64,000 nucleotides of DNA. Origin: Azophilus sp965214305. GTDB lineage: Bacteria > Pseudomonadota > Gammaproteobacteria > Pseudomonadales > Azotimanducaceae. The position numbers were made by a program, and so were the translations under genes. A model generated the notes under the pieces. It worked only from the letters and a program-made list of their open reading frames with translations, did not search any database and was not told where the DNA came from. Each line of letters starts with the position of its first letter. Position 1 is the stretch's first letter. The DNA lies in contig OZ243949.1 of assembly GCA_965214305.1 (NCBI GenBank), positions 2,480,001 through 2,544,000 of the forward strand, read 5' to 3'. Shown one piece after another: positions 1 through 8,877 of this stretch.

Positions 1-575
1 AAGCGCTCGCCGTCCCGAAAGACATCAAAGTCGGCAATGTCGGCACCGATGTAGTCGTCGAGCGTCAATGGTGCGGCGGCGAACAGCGCCTCGGTGCCGC
101 TGGTATGGGCTGTTTCCCCATCCTGAAAGCCCGGGCTGCGGGCAATGCGGTGGAAGTGCAGCCGATGCTTATCTGTAAGCAGGGCAAAGCTGCTCCTGGC
201 GGGATACAAGTGCCTAACCGCTCGAATCGGATCCTGACTGAGCCCGTATCGTCCAGCCGGGATAGCGCTCCCCCGCGGCTGCCCGAAGTTCAGGACGATC
301 AGCTCCCCGGACCGGGTGATTAGGGAAGCCGTAGCGAAGCTGTCGTCCACGAAAACACCGACCGGATGGATGTCCGGCAGATCAATGCCGTCCAATCGCT
401 CCACCCTCGCTGGCGCAAATATCGGCAACACCACCCAGATCAAGAACAGAAAGATCAGCGCGATTGCGGCGAGCACCGCGCCGCCGCCCAGGGCGACCAA
501 ACGCTTGGTGAGCCTATCGACCGAACGCCGCCGCCGAAAGGCAATCCTAGCCGTGATTGATCTTATGGGCGACAC
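1..575 (-). CDS. pstC: Phosphate ABC transporter permease PstC, N-terminal part (runs off the window)
   Basis: Translating the minus strand from a GTG at 575 gives an open frame to the window edge. It begins with a basic stretch (FRRRRSVDRLTKR) and one strong membrane segment (about residues 24-45), followed by a periplasmic-looking soluble region (ITRSGELIVLNFG and onward) of at least 140 residues. This is the arrangement of the long form of PstC, in which an extra soluble domain sits between the first membrane helix and the permease core. The permease core itself lies outside the window. The gene starts 23 bases after the pstS stop on the same strand, which fits a pstS-pstC operon. No ATG is available in this frame, so the GTG start is a choice. 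The family call rests mainly on the context plus the membrane-anchor and soluble-domain pattern. Confidence 0.7.
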   Translation of the reverse strand, partial: MSPIRSITARIAFRRRRSVDRLTKRLVALGGGAVLAAIALIFLFLIWVVLPIFAPARVERLDGIDLPDIHPVGVFVDDSFATASLITRSGELIVLNFGQPRGSAIPAGRYGLSQDPIRAVRHLYPARSSFALLTDKHRLHFHRIARSPGFQDGETAHTSGTEALFAAAPLTLDDYIGADIADFDVFRDGER

Positions 576-597
576 GGGATACCGACGAGATGATGCC

Positions 598-1740
598 TCA
601 GAGTAGTTTGTTACGCTCCCGTTCGGCAACCGCCACGGGTAGCGGAATGTAGCCGACCTTGCTGACAACTTGTTGGCCATCCCCGGACAGCACCAGCCGA
701 AGAAATTCCAATTCCAGCGGAGGCAGCGATTCCCGGGGCCGCTTATTCACATAGATGTACAGGTAGCGAGCGAGCGGGTAGCTGTGATCAACGGCGTTTG
801 CGAAGGATGCCGGCATCGCCGGCGCATCGTCCGCGCCGGATATGGCGATGGCCCGTACGCCGGAGCTGTCATAGCCAATGCCCGAATAGCCGATGCCGTG
901 CAGCGATGAGGCGACGGCCTGAACCACCGATGCCGAGCCGGGTTGTTCGCTAACGTTATTCTTGAAATCGCCCGAACAGAGCGCGGCGGTTTTGAAATAG
1001 CCATAGGTGCCGGATACGGAATTGCGTCCGAAAAGCTTGATTGGCCGCGTCGCCCAGGAGCCGCCGAGGCCGAGTGCCCCCCAAGTATGGATGTCTTCAC
1101 GGCCACCACAGCGCCGCGTTACGGAAAAGATCGCATCCGCCTGTTCGATGCTTATTGATGCCAGGGGGTTGTCTTTGTGTACATAGATTGCCAGCGCATC
1201 CAAGGCAACCCGAATAGCGACGGGCGCGTAGCGGTACTTGTTCGCGAAGGCCTGTATCTCGCTTTCCTTCATGGGACGGCTCATCGGCCCGAGATTCGAT
1301 GTGCCTTGGATCAGCGCGGGCGGCGCGGTGGAAGAGCCGGCGGCCTGCACCTGCACCTTCACATCGGGATAGGCTTTTTTGAATGCCTCGCTCCAAAGCG
1401 TCATGAGGCCGGCAAGCGTATCCGAACCGACGCTCGATAGATTTCCAGATACACCGCCGACCCTTTGATAAGGCGGTAATTCCCCCGTCCCGGCAGCATG
1501 GGCGCTGACGGCCAGAGCCGCGCTAAGCGCGACCAGCCTGCCTATTTCACCAAGGGCCGCGATGATCGTGCCGCGTTTTGCCCGTTTGCGCGTCCACGCG
1601 AGCGCAAAGCTGGTGCCGCCTATGGCGGAGCGAGCGCGGACGCGCAAACGGGCAAAAGATAAGCGAGGGCGCGGCCCGCGCAGTTTGTCAATCGGGCGAC
1701 AGCCCGAATTTTCCGGAAAATCGGTCAAAACCATGGGCAA
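598..1740 (-). CDS. pstS: Phosphate ABC transporter substrate-binding protein PstS
   Basis: This is a periplasmic phosphate-binding protein of the PstS-like family. The mature part shows the family pattern: GNLSSVGSDTLAGLMTLW near the start, AAGSSTAPPALIQG, SRPMKESEI, FGRNSVSGTYGYF and GYSGIGY, all in phosphate-contacting positions of the fold. It delivers phosphate to the PstCAB permease, and pstC follows directly. The hydrophobic secretion segment (LVALSAALAVSAHAAG) lies about 65 residues from the only normal start codons (ATG at 1740 or 1734). The preceding 60 residues are arginine-rich and are encoded across a 20-bp perfect inverted repeat (1576-1595 with 1638-1657). The N-terminus therefore looks altered by an inserted repeat, and the true start may be a non-standard codon further in. 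The body of the gene is intact. phoR lies upstream on the same strand. Confidence 0.85.
   Translation of the reverse strand: MPMVLTDFPENSGCRPIDKLRGPRPRLSFARLRVRARSAIGGTSFALAWTRKRAKRGTIIAALGEIGRLVALSAALAVSAHAAGTGELPPYQRVGGVSGNLSSVGSDTLAGLMTLWSEAFKKAYPDVKVQVQAAGSSTAPPALIQGTSNLGPMSRPMKESEIQAFANKYRYAPVAIRVALDALAIYVHKDNPLASISIEQADAIFSVTRRCGGREDIHTWGALGLGGSWATRPIKLFGRNSVSGTYGYFKTAALCSGDFKNNVSEQPGSASVVQAVASSLHGIGYSGIGYDSSGVRAIAISGADDAPAMPASFANAVDHSYPLARYLYIYVNKRPRESLPPLELEFLRLVLSGDGQQVVSKVGYIPLPVAVAERERNKLL
1576..1657. repeat. 20-bp perfect inverted repeat inside the pstS 5' coding region
   Basis: The arms TTTTGCCCGTTTGCGCGTCC (1576-1595) and its exact complement (1638-1657) are separated by 42 bases that hold a smaller palindrome (GCCGCC-TAT-GGCGG). 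In RNA this would be a very stable hairpin near the pstS start. Just downstream in the gene, CACCAAGGGCCGCGATG (about 1549-1564) recurs at 57782-57798 between modB and modA. This suggests that repeat-derived DNA makes up the pstS leader. Confidence 0.75.
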
Positions 1741-1818
1741 TTCATCAAACGGACAAGCGGCTTATGGAATAGATGGGCGGAGGCCCCTGACAGCAGAGAG
1801 GATTTGTAACTCAAGAGC

Positions 1819-3102
1819 TCATTCCTGCGGTTGGTATTGCAGCGCGAAGACACAGAAAAATAAGCTGCCTTTGCCGAGCTCGCTCTCAACCTGGAGGCGC
1901 GTATTGTGTCGGCGCAGGATATGCTTGACGATGGCGAGCCCGAGTCCGGTACCGCCCCGCACCCGGCTGCCCGGAAGGTCGATGCGGTAGAAACGTTCGG
2001 TGATGCGCGACAGGTGTTCCGGCGCGATGCCGATGCCGTGGTCCTCGACCTCGAAGCGAGCGCCGTCGCCGCTACGGAACCAGCGCACCGCAATGCCTCC
2101 ACCACCCGGACTGTAGCGGATCGCGTTGGCGATGAGGTTGGAAAAGGCGCTTTGTACCTCGTTGGGTACGCATTCAATGACAAGGTTCGGTTCGATGCTA
2201 AAGACCAGCTCGTGCGCGTTGCTGGCGAGTTGCTCGGCTTCAAGGCGCAATGTTTGCAATAGTTTACCGACATCGATCGCTTTGATGGTGTCCGCGTTCG
2301 GTGGCGGTGCCGATTCCAGGCGCGTTAGGGTGAGCAGGTCTTCGACCAGCGACTTCATCCTTTCGGTTGGGGGATGCAACCGGTGCACCAATTCGGCAAT
2401 CAACTCCGGGTCCAGGGATTCATCCGAGATTGACTCAAGATAGCCCATGATGACGGTCAGCGGTGTTCGCAGTTCGTGCGAGACATTGGCGATGAAGTCT
2501 TGGCGCATGGATAACAGGCGGTTGAGTTCCGTTACATCGCGGGTGAGCAGCAGGGTGCGGTCCTCAAGGGGAATACGCCGTACCTCCAATCTCATGCGGT
2601 CGCTAACCGGCGATGCGATTTCGACCAACTCCTCATCGATCTCGCCGTTCACCAGGGCAACCAGCGCCGGGTCGCGCAATAGGCCCAGAAAATTCTGGCC
2701 GCAGTCTTGGGGTCCAAGGCCCAGTAGCCGTTCCGCGGTGGCGTTGACCTGCTCGATTTCGCCCATGCCGCGAACCACCACCCAGGCGTCGGGCAGATCG
2801 TCCGCGGTGGTCTCGATAAAGCGTAGCCGGTCGGCCAGGGCGCGGCTGCGCTCCCGGCTGGCGCGAATGGTCTGAAACAGCCGGTCCAGCGGTATTTGCC
2901 AAAAGATGCTGCGTGTCGCCGGGCGCGTTAGCGGTGCCGCCGACCAGCGCACAAACTCGCGATAGTCGAACCAGTTCAACAACAGCAATCCGGCTAATGT
3001 CGCCGCGACTCCCCAGGCTAGGCTGGACAACATCCAGCCCACCAAGGCCGCAGCCAGCACCAGGGCGGTCCAGCGCAGGTAGTCGTTGCGCTCGGGTGTC
3101 AT
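1819..3102 (-). CDS. phoR: Phosphate regulon sensor histidine kinase PhoR
   Basis: This is a membrane-bound sensor kinase of 427 residues that would phosphorylate PhoB under phosphate limitation. The chosen start gives MTPERNDYLRW; the frame stays open further upstream but without homology. Two close hydrophobic segments (about residues 11-45) form the short PhoR membrane anchor. A PAS domain follows (about 95-195, ending RDVTELNRL). The H-box is NVSHELRTPL with the phosphorylated His near residue 209. The ATPase domain shows NLIANAIRYSPGG (N box), DHGIGIAPEHL (G1) and GGTGLGLAIVKHI (G2). The length and domain order match PhoR. pstS and pstC follow on the same strand after 78 bases, so the three genes form one phosphate block. 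phoB, usually just upstream, is not in the 350 bases before the gene. Confidence 0.9.
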   Translation of the reverse strand: MTPERNDYLRWTALVLAAALVGWMLSSLAWGVAATLAGLLLLNWFDYREFVRWSAAPLTRPATRSIFWQIPLDRLFQTIRASRERSRALADRLRFIETTADDLPDAWVVVRGMGEIEQVNATAERLLGLGPQDCGQNFLGLLRDPALVALVNGEIDEELVEIASPVSDRMRLEVRRIPLEDRTLLLTRDVTELNRLLSMRQDFIANVSHELRTPLTVIMGYLESISDESLDPELIAELVHRLHPPTERMKSLVEDLLTLTRLESAPPPNADTIKAIDVGKLLQTLRLEAEQLASNAHELVFSIEPNLVIECVPNEVQSAFSNLIANAIRYSPGGGGIAVRWFRSGDGARFEVEDHGIGIAPEHLSRITERFYRIDLPGSRVRGGTGLGLAIVKHILRRHNTRLQVESELGKGSLFFCVFALQYQPQE

Positions 3103-3455
3103 GGATACGGCTCCCAACCTCAATACAGTGCGTTGACGTCGTTCGATTAACGGCTTTGCAAATGCGGCGCATTGATATTGGTCAAGGTCGCCGCCAGCGC
3201 GTCCATCATAGCCCAGCATTGTGTGCCGCGATTATCCCGGCAACCTGTGTTTTCCTAGCGAAATCGTCCAGACTATGGCGTTGCCCGGCGTGCCCAAGGG
3301 CACCGGCACACTAGAAGCGCGCCCCGGGTTGGTTGCTTGACAACCAAGCTGGCGCTCATTTTGGATTCAATCGAATTTTCCATTTGAGAATTGATGGTGC
3401 GCTATTTTTGGCGCGGCAAGTTGGACAAAGCCAATCACCCGAGTTTGCCCCGTTG

Positions 3456-4178
3456 ATGCTTAGCATTCTAATTCCCGTACTGGACGATGCACCACGGCTG
3501 CGGCTTTTGCTGGGTGATTTGCGGCCCGGCCGGGTCGGGAGAACTGGAGCGAGGCCGGACGATCAAGCGCCGCATGGGGCTTTCGCCGGATTCAAGCCGG
3601 AGATTATCGTGATCGACGGCGGCAGTCGCGATGACAGTGTAGCGGTGGCGAAACGCGCCGGCGTGTCGGTTCTGCAATCTGCCCGAGGCCGCGGTTTACA
3701 GCTCGACCAAGGCGTACGCATCGCGTCCGGGCCCTGGCTTTGGTTCCTGCACGCGGATAGCCGGGTCTCGCGGGCGGCGCTTGACGAACTCTACAAGCTT
3801 TGCGGGACAGCCCCGGCTTGGGGCCGATTCGATGTCAAGCTTGCCGATGCGCCCGCGTTGCGTCTGATCGCCACAGCAATGAATTGGCGCTCGGCGATTA
3901 CCGGCATCTGCACCGGTGACCAAGGCATTTTTGCGCATCGCTCACTGCTCACCGCCGTGGGCGGGGTGCCCAGGCAACCGCTTATGGAAGACATCGAATT
4001 GAGCAAGCGGCTCAAGCGCCTTCAGCGTCCCTTGCGCATTCGCATCCCCATTCAAAGCTCCTCGCGCCGCTGGCGCAACCAAGGTGTGCTGAAAACGGTG
4101 TTGCTGATGTGGTGGTTGCGATTCCGCTATTTGTGTAGCGCCACGCCCGAAGAACTCTCCCGGCATTATTATGGTTGA
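3456..4178 (+). CDS. TIGR04283-type glycosyltransferase (family 2)
   Basis: This is a GT-A fold family 2 glycosyltransferase. It begins MLSILIPVLDDAPRL, the standard start of the family; upstream in-frame codons have no family match. Typical elements are EIIVIDGGSRDDSV (nucleotide binding), ARGRGLQLDQG, WLWFLHADSRV (the DxD-like metal site) and GDQGIFAHRS with LMEDIELSKRL near the acceptor site. A hydrophobic C-terminal stretch (VLLMWWLRFRYL) could touch the membrane. About 20 extra residues (PGRVGRTGARPDDQAPHGAF) separate the first two motifs and look like a low-complexity insertion. The stop overlaps the next gene by 8 bases. The TIGR04283/TIGR04282 pair is a known two-gene unit, sometimes named for arsenosugar or rSAM/selenodomain association. 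The real substrate is not clear from the sequence. Confidence 0.85.
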   Translation: MLSILIPVLDDAPRLRLLLGDLRPGRVGRTGARPDDQAPHGAFAGFKPEIIVIDGGSRDDSVAVAKRAGVSVLQSARGRGLQLDQGVRIASGPWLWFLHADSRVSRAALDELYKLCGTAPAWGRFDVKLADAPALRLIATAMNWRSAITGICTGDQGIFAHRSLLTAVGGVPRQPLMEDIELSKRLKRLQRPLRIRIPIQSSSRRWRNQGVLKTVLLMWWLRFRYLCSATPEELSRHYYG

Positions 4179-4827
4179 TCGTCCCCCGCCGCGCCTTTGT
4201 GTTTTTGTGCGGGCACCCGTCCCGGGGCATGTGAAATCGCGCCTGGCCGGTCAAATCGGCACCCAAGCCGCATTCGAGGCGAACTGTATCTTGACTGAAC
4301 GGATATTGGATGCGCTGGCCGATATTTCGTTGTGCGTGGAACTTTGGGTCGCAGGCGATACCGACAATTGTCTAATCCGGCAGTGGGCGGGTCGGTTCAA
4401 CTTGGCGGTTCGGTCTCAACCGCCCGGGGATCTGGGTTGGAAAATGCACCGGGCGCTTGAGCATTGCCACGCATGTGGGGGGGCGGGCATGGTCATCGGC
4501 AGTGATCTGCCCGCGGTGGATGCGGCCTACATTGAACGGGCGACGGCGCTGTTGGCGAGCCATGACGCCGTGCTTGGGCCTGCCGAGGACGGTGGTTATG
4601 CGCTTATCGGCTTGCATCGGCCGAATGCGGCGATCTTTACCGGCATTGATTGGAGTACCGATGCCGTCTGCACACAGACTCGCGCCAAGCTCAACGGGCT
4701 TGGGCTGAGCGTCGGCGAGTTGCCGACCACTTGGGATGTCGATACGCTTGCCGATTGGCGGCGCTTTCTCGCCAACCGCGGTCGAAAAATTCAAACTGAG
4801 CCACTACCTCGCAATCTGTTCAATTGA
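4171..4827 (+). CDS. TIGR04282-type glycosyltransferase (DUF2064)
   Basis: This is the partner of the preceding gene and overlaps it by 8 bases. The protein (218 residues) has the DUF2064 nucleotidyl/glycosyltransferase-like fold: LCVFVRAPVPGHVKSRLA at the N-terminus, MVIGSDLPAVDAAYI (the DLP metal-site motif) and VLGPAEDGGYALIGL (the EDGGY motif). The family is related to cofactor guanylyltransferases. The last residues (KIQTEPLPRNLFN) are encoded by a 24-bp piece identical to the end of the ~90-bp MITE found elsewhere in the window (4785-4808). The original C-terminus seems to have been replaced or extended by a transposon remnant. This does not affect the recognised motifs. Confidence 0.85.
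   Translation: MVDRPPPRLCVFVRAPVPGHVKSRLAGQIGTQAAFEANCILTERILDALADISLCVELWVAGDTDNCLIRQWAGRFNLAVRSQPPGDLGWKMHRALEHCHACGGAGMVIGSDLPAVDAAYIERATALLASHDAVLGPAEDGGYALIGLHRPNAAIFTGIDWSTDAVCTQTRAKLNGLGLSVGELPTTWDVDTLADWRRFLANRGRKIQTEPLPRNLFN
4785..4808 (+). repeat. Solo MITE end within the 3' end of the TIGR04282 gene
   Basis: The bases ATTCAAACTGAGCCACTACC here match the right end of the ~90-bp MITE (compare the complement of 40424 onward). No left end is visible, so it is a remnant. It is translated as part of the gene C-terminus. Confidence 0.7.
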
Positions 4828-4887
4828 TCGCCCGACCATTCCCCGGCACAATCGACGATCACTCAAATCGAGAACGGCCGTTACGCC

Positions 4888-6408
4888 ATGGAACATATTG
4901 ATATATTAATCGTCGGGGCCGGTGTATCCGGCATTGGTGCCGCCTGTCATCTGCGCTCAAAGTGCCCCGGACGCAGTTTTCTTATCCTCGAAAGCCGCGA
5001 CGCCATTGGCGGCACCTGGGACCTGTTTCGCTACCCCGGTATTCGTTCCGATAGCGACATGCACACCTTTGGCTACGTCTTCAAACCTTGGCTAAGCACC
5101 AAGTCCATCGCCGACGGCCCCTCGATTCGCGCCTATGTCAACGAAGCGGCGCAAGAGCACGATCTGGGTCCCCGCATCCGCTTCCGGCATCGGGTAACGG
5201 CGGCCGCCTGGTCAACCCCCGAGGCCCGCTGGACGGTGCAAGCCACCTGTCTCGATTCCGGTGCCGACCGGTTCTTCTCCTGTAATTTTCTGTTCATGTG
5301 CAGCGGCTATTACAACTACCAAAAAGGCTATCAACCGGAGCTGCCCGGCATTGAGCGGTTTGCCGGCCCGGTATTGCATCCGCAAGCCTGGCCCGAAGAG
5401 CTTGACTACGCCGGCAAGCGCGTCGCCGTAATCGGCAGCGGCGCGACGGCCATGACCATAGTGCCGGCCATGGCGAATAGCGCCGAGCGTGTCACCATGA
5501 TCCAACGCTCGCCCACCTATGTGGTGTCGCGTCCGGAGCGGGATCTCATCAATCGTCGCCTGCGGCAGATTCTGCCCGAGAAAGTGGCCTATGCGCTGAC
5601 TCGCTGGAAGAACATCTTGTTCCAAGCGCATGTATACAAGCGCACGCGTCTGGCCCCGGAATCCGTCAAGGCCAAGCTGCTGGGCATTGCCCGCCGTGAA
5701 CTGGGCAGCGACTACGTCGAAAAGCACTTCACACCCAGTTACTACCCTTGGGATCAACGCCTCTGCCTCATCCCGGATGGCGATTTGTTCGAAGCCATAA
5801 AGGCTGGCACGGCGGCGGTTGCAACCGGCACAATTGCGGAAATCACCGAAACGGGCGTTAGGCTCGCATCCGGTGAGCACATTGAAGCCGATATCCTCGT
5901 CACGGCTACGGGCCTGCAACTCAAATTACTCGGTGGCATCGAATTAAGCGTGGACGACCAAGATGTTCACCTACCCGACACCGTTAACTACAAGGGCATC
6001 ATGCTCTCGAATCTGCCGAACTTTGCCTATGTGTTCGGCTATGTGAACGCATCCTGGACCCTGCGGGCCGACCTCTCTTGTGTCTATGTATGCCGACTAC
6101 TGAATCGTATGGCGGAACTCGGGATGCGGCAATGCACACCGCGGCTGCGCGAGGCGGACCTTGATATGAAACTGCAACCTTGGATTGTCGGTTTCAACCC
6201 CGGCTATATGGCCCGCTCCATGCACCTGTTTCCCAAGCAGGGCGACCGCGACCCTTGGCGCAATACGCAAAATTACCTGCAAGATCGCAAAATCGTCTTT
6301 CGAGCACCGCTTGAAGACGGTGCCTTGACATTCAGCAACCCCGCGCCCTCCCATCAAGAAACCAGCCCCGAGGCAAGCAGGGAACAGCAAGAGCGCCGCG
6401 CTGCCTAA
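4888..6408 (+). CDS. Flavin-containing monooxygenase, Baeyer-Villiger type
   Basis: This is a soluble FAD- and NADPH-dependent monooxygenase of 506 residues. The N-terminal FAD-binding Rossmann motif is ILIVGAGVSGIGAACHL. GGTWDLFRYPGIRSDSDMH is the conserved segment of class B monooxygenases. The sequence FAGPVLHPQAWP near residue 155-166 fits the Baeyer-Villiger fingerprint FxGxxxHxxxWP. It is followed by the NADPH-binding Rossmann motif VAVIGSGATAMTIVP, and ATGLQLKLLGG is typical of the C-terminal part. Such enzymes oxidise ketones to esters or lactones, or oxygenate S/N atoms. The substrate cannot be told from sequence. The gene stands alone, 60 bases after the glycosyltransferase pair. 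Its stop (GCC TAA GCGCCT) resembles the CTAG-repeat end seen at other genes. Confidence 0.85.
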   Translation: MEHIDILIVGAGVSGIGAACHLRSKCPGRSFLILESRDAIGGTWDLFRYPGIRSDSDMHTFGYVFKPWLSTKSIADGPSIRAYVNEAAQEHDLGPRIRFRHRVTAAAWSTPEARWTVQATCLDSGADRFFSCNFLFMCSGYYNYQKGYQPELPGIERFAGPVLHPQAWPEELDYAGKRVAVIGSGATAMTIVPAMANSAERVTMIQRSPTYVVSRPERDLINRRLRQILPEKVAYALTRWKNILFQAHVYKRTRLAPESVKAKLLGIARRELGSDYVEKHFTPSYYPWDQRLCLIPDGDLFEAIKAGTAAVATGTIAEITETGVRLASGEHIEADILVTATGLQLKLLGGIELSVDDQDVHLPDTVNYKGIMLSNLPNFAYVFGYVNASWTLRADLSCVYVCRLLNRMAELGMRQCTPRLREADLDMKLQPWIVGFNPGYMARSMHLFPKQGDRDPWRNTQNYLQDRKIVFRAPLEDGALTFSNPAPSHQETSPEASREQQERRAA

Positions 6409-6610
6409 GCGCCTGGTCCCCCTGTCTCACCAACTTCCCGCCGCAGACGGTGCAGTGTGGTCCCCGGCCATCGCCCCCTCCGGCTGCTGGTGCTAGCGGC
6501 CAGTTCGCCGCTACGCTGCGCGAGGCGACGAGCCACATGCGCCATGTCCGGCACACACGCACGCTTGCGGCGTTCGATCCAGCGTCGAGAACTATCATGC
6601 GTCCAAAGAT

Positions 6611-6653
6611 AGCGGATTTTGCTTTCGCGACTTCCGAAGGCAGAGGCCCCTAG
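6611..6653 (+). repeat. CTAG-family interspersed repeat, copy 1
   Basis: This holds the recurring unit GCTTTCGCGACTTCCGAAGG followed by CAGAGGCCCCTAG. It lies in the 324-base gap between the monooxygenase and the porin; I see no gene in that gap. Other copies are near 8764, 12048, 22619, 35827, 38121, 52177, 54477 and 61735. Confidence 0.8.
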
Positions 6654-6738
6654 TTTATGGAAGACTCGTTCTGTGATCGATTTTGGCGTACCCTAGGGCT
6701 TTGGCGGGAGAATAGGGTGTGCGACCCGGAGAGTGACA

Positions 6739-7986
6739 ATGGGACAGCGAATGACTTTAAACCCCTCGGCAGCCCCCCGCAGCCTTTGGTGTTCCAACAA
6801 GGGGTGCCTGCCGCTCATTTTGTTGGCTTCGCTGGTGATGCCGCCGGTGCAGGCCGGGTTCACCGAATCGCTGCGCGATACCGTGCCGGACTTCAGCGTT
6901 CGTTATCGCCTTGAGAGCGTGGATCAGGCCGGATTCGATAAAAACGCCTTGGCTTCCACGGCGAAGGCGCGCTTGTCTTGGATGATGCCCGCGGACGAAG
7001 GCTTATCCTTGGGGATTGAAGCCGACCAGGTTGTGCTGTTGCCGCCCGGCACGAAGAAAAAATACAACTCCACGGAAAATGGCCGCACGGAGTATCCCAT
7101 TGTTGCCGACCCGCTTGGCTTCGATCTCAATCAGGCCTTTGTCCGCTATCGCAGCGGCGAGGTTACCCTAACGGCGGGTCGGCAGCGGATTCTGCACGCC
7201 GAACAACGCTTCTTGGGCGGGGTTGCCTTCCGGCAAAACGAGCAGACCTATGACGGGCTGCGCCTGCAATTCACGCGCGGCATGATGAGCCTCGACTATA
7301 CCTATATCCTGAATGTCAACCGGATATTCGGACCGGGCGACGGTGCGCAACCGGGCGACTGGGAAGGCGATTCCCATGCTTGGCGTGCCGAATTCAAGCC
7401 GGCCGATGGCCATACCTTCGGTGCCTTCGCCTATTTGCTGGATTTCGAAAACGACAACGGCCCCCCCAATGCCAACGCCACCTATGGAGTGGATTACGCG
7501 GCAAGCCTCGGCGCGTTCTCGGTGCGCGGCACCTTCGCCAAGCAAAAGGATTACGCCGACAACCCCGCTTCCTATGACGCCGAGTACTACGCACTCGAAG
7601 CCAGCCTGCGGCAGGGCCCTGCGACCTTCACCGGGGGCTACGCGGTACTCGGCAGCGATGGTGGCGAGCAGGCGTTTCGCACACCCTTGGGCACCTTGCA
7701 CAAGTTTCAGGGCTGGACCGATCGATTTTTGGCGACACCGGTAAATGGCGTGGAAGACTTCTATGTTACCGCCAAGGTACGCGGCGGGCCGGTGGTGTTG
7801 ACCTTGGCTTTCCACGATTTTCAGGCGGAACGAGGTGGCGCGGATTATGGCCACGAGTTTGGTGCCTCCCTGACTTGGGCGATACGCGACAATTTCGACG
7901 CGGACTTCAAATACGCCGATTACTCCGCGGACCAACACGCCGCCGACGTCACCAAGTTCTGGTTTATGCTTACCTACCGGCTCTAA
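6739..7986 (+). CDS. Outer-membrane beta-barrel porin, alginate-export family-like
   Basis: This is a protein of about 415 residues with a signal peptide (LPLILLASLVMPPVQA, cleavage before GFTES). Alternating amphipathic strands follow to the end (final strand FWFMLTYRL). The pattern DFSVRYRLESVDQAGFDKNA followed by repeated strand-turn units, with TLTAGRQRILHAEQRF and FRQNEQTYDGLRLQF, matches the alginate_exp-type 16-18 strand porins, which act as outer-membrane channels for small organic solutes. ATG at 6739 is chosen because GGAGAG lies just upstream; a later ATG at 6751 is possible. The gene is monocistronic. The transported solute is unknown, and the family name does not imply alginate here. 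Confidence 0.75.
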   Translation: MGQRMTLNPSAAPRSLWCSNKGCLPLILLASLVMPPVQAGFTESLRDTVPDFSVRYRLESVDQAGFDKNALASTAKARLSWMMPADEGLSLGIEADQVVLLPPGTKKKYNSTENGRTEYPIVADPLGFDLNQAFVRYRSGEVTLTAGRQRILHAEQRFLGGVAFRQNEQTYDGLRLQFTRGMMSLDYTYILNVNRIFGPGDGAQPGDWEGDSHAWRAEFKPADGHTFGAFAYLLDFENDNGPPNANATYGVDYAASLGAFSVRGTFAKQKDYADNPASYDAEYYALEASLRQGPATFTGGYAVLGSDGGEQAFRTPLGTLHKFQGWTDRFLATPVNGVEDFYVTAKVRGGPVVLTLAFHDFQAERGGADYGHEFGASLTWAIRDNFDADFKYADYSADQHAADVTKFWFMLTYRL

Positions 7987-8006
7987 CGCCAACCAGGAGT
8001 TCCGCC

Positions 8007-8675
8007 TTAGAGTTCGCGCACGCCGCCGGCGCTCGCCACTAGCACGACATCCGCTCGATTTGCGGCGAACAGGCCATTGCAGACCACACCGACGATGTTG
8101 TTGATTTCCGCTTCCAGCCGGGCCGGGTTGTTAATGCGCAAACCCTGTACATCCAAAATGATGTTGCCGTTGTCGGTTGTGAACCCCTGCCGCCACTGCG
8201 GCGAACCACCCAGCCGCAATAACGCCCGTCCCACCAGTCCCCGAGCCATTGGGATTGTTTCCACGGGCAGGGGAAAGCGCCCAAGTTGTTCCACCAGCTT
8301 CGTTTCGTCGGCGATGCAAATGAACTCATGGGCGCAGGCGGCGACGATCTTTTCCCGCGTTAAGGCACCGCCGCCGCCCTTGGTCAGGCAGCGATTTGGA
8401 TCGATTTCGTCGGCTCCGTCCACATAGACGCAGGGAGCGGCGGCGGCGGCGTTGATATCCAGCACCGCAATGCCGTGATTGGCGAGGCGCTCGGCGGTGG
8501 CTTCGCTGCTGGCCACGGCCGCATCGAATTTGTGTTTGATGCGGGCCAGGTCATCAATGAAAAAGTTAGCCGTAGACCCGGTTCCGACACCGATGATCGA
8601 TTGCGGAGAGAGCTTGTCATCAATGTAGTCGAGCGCCGCTGCGGCCGCCGCGCGCTTCAAGCTGTCTTGGGACAT
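8007..8675 (-). CDS. rpiA: Ribose-5-phosphate isomerase A
   Basis: This 222-residue cytosolic enzyme interconverts ribose 5-phosphate and ribulose 5-phosphate in the pentose phosphate pathway. The family landmarks are complete: IIGVGTGSTANFFID (phosphate-binding loop), YVDGADEIDPN (catalytic Asp), LTKGGGGALTREKIVA, ADETKLVEQLGRFPLPVE and TDNGNIILDVQG. The length is as expected (E. coli RpiA has 219). It is transcribed away from ilvA, a neighbour arrangement common in gammaproteobacteria. The downstream porin converges on it with only 20 bases between stops. Confidence 0.97.
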   Translation of the reverse strand: MSQDSLKRAAAAAALDYIDDKLSPQSIIGVGTGSTANFFIDDLARIKHKFDAAVASSEATAERLANHGIAVLDINAAAAAPCVYVDGADEIDPNRCLTKGGGGALTREKIVAACAHEFICIADETKLVEQLGRFPLPVETIPMARGLVGRALLRLGGSPQWRQGFTTDNGNIILDVQGLRINNPARLEAEINNIVGVVCNGLFAANRADVVLVASAGGVREL

Positions 8676-8763
8676 GGCGTTTCCTTGATTTTTTGGCGCC
8701 TATTGGCGTGGGCAGATGACGGAGCCTCACTTTACACCGCTCGCCGCCAAATAGTATTAGCAC

Positions 8764-8805
8764 TCGCTTTCGCGACTTCCGAAGGCAGAGGGCAGAGGCT
8801 CCTAG
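8764..8805 (+). repeat. CTAG-family interspersed repeat, copy 2
   Basis: This is GCTTTCGCGACTTCCGAAGG followed by a tandem duplication GGCAGAG-GGCAGAG and GCTCCTAG. It sits in the divergent rpiA/ilvA intergenic region. Confidence 0.8.
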
Positions 8806-8877
8806 TGCAATGTGCCGCCGGAAGCGTTAGTGTCGCGCCTCCTGTCGTTGACGCTTTCCTTAATGACCCGCCGCCTC

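Noticed and set aside
1741..1818. PhoB box between phoR and pstS
   Set aside because: Only single TGTCA-like pieces occur and I could not find two good half-sites at 11-base spacing.
5212..5919. A 235-residue minus-strand ORF within the flavin monooxygenase
   Set aside because: Shadow of a strongly conserved coding region; no motif of its own.
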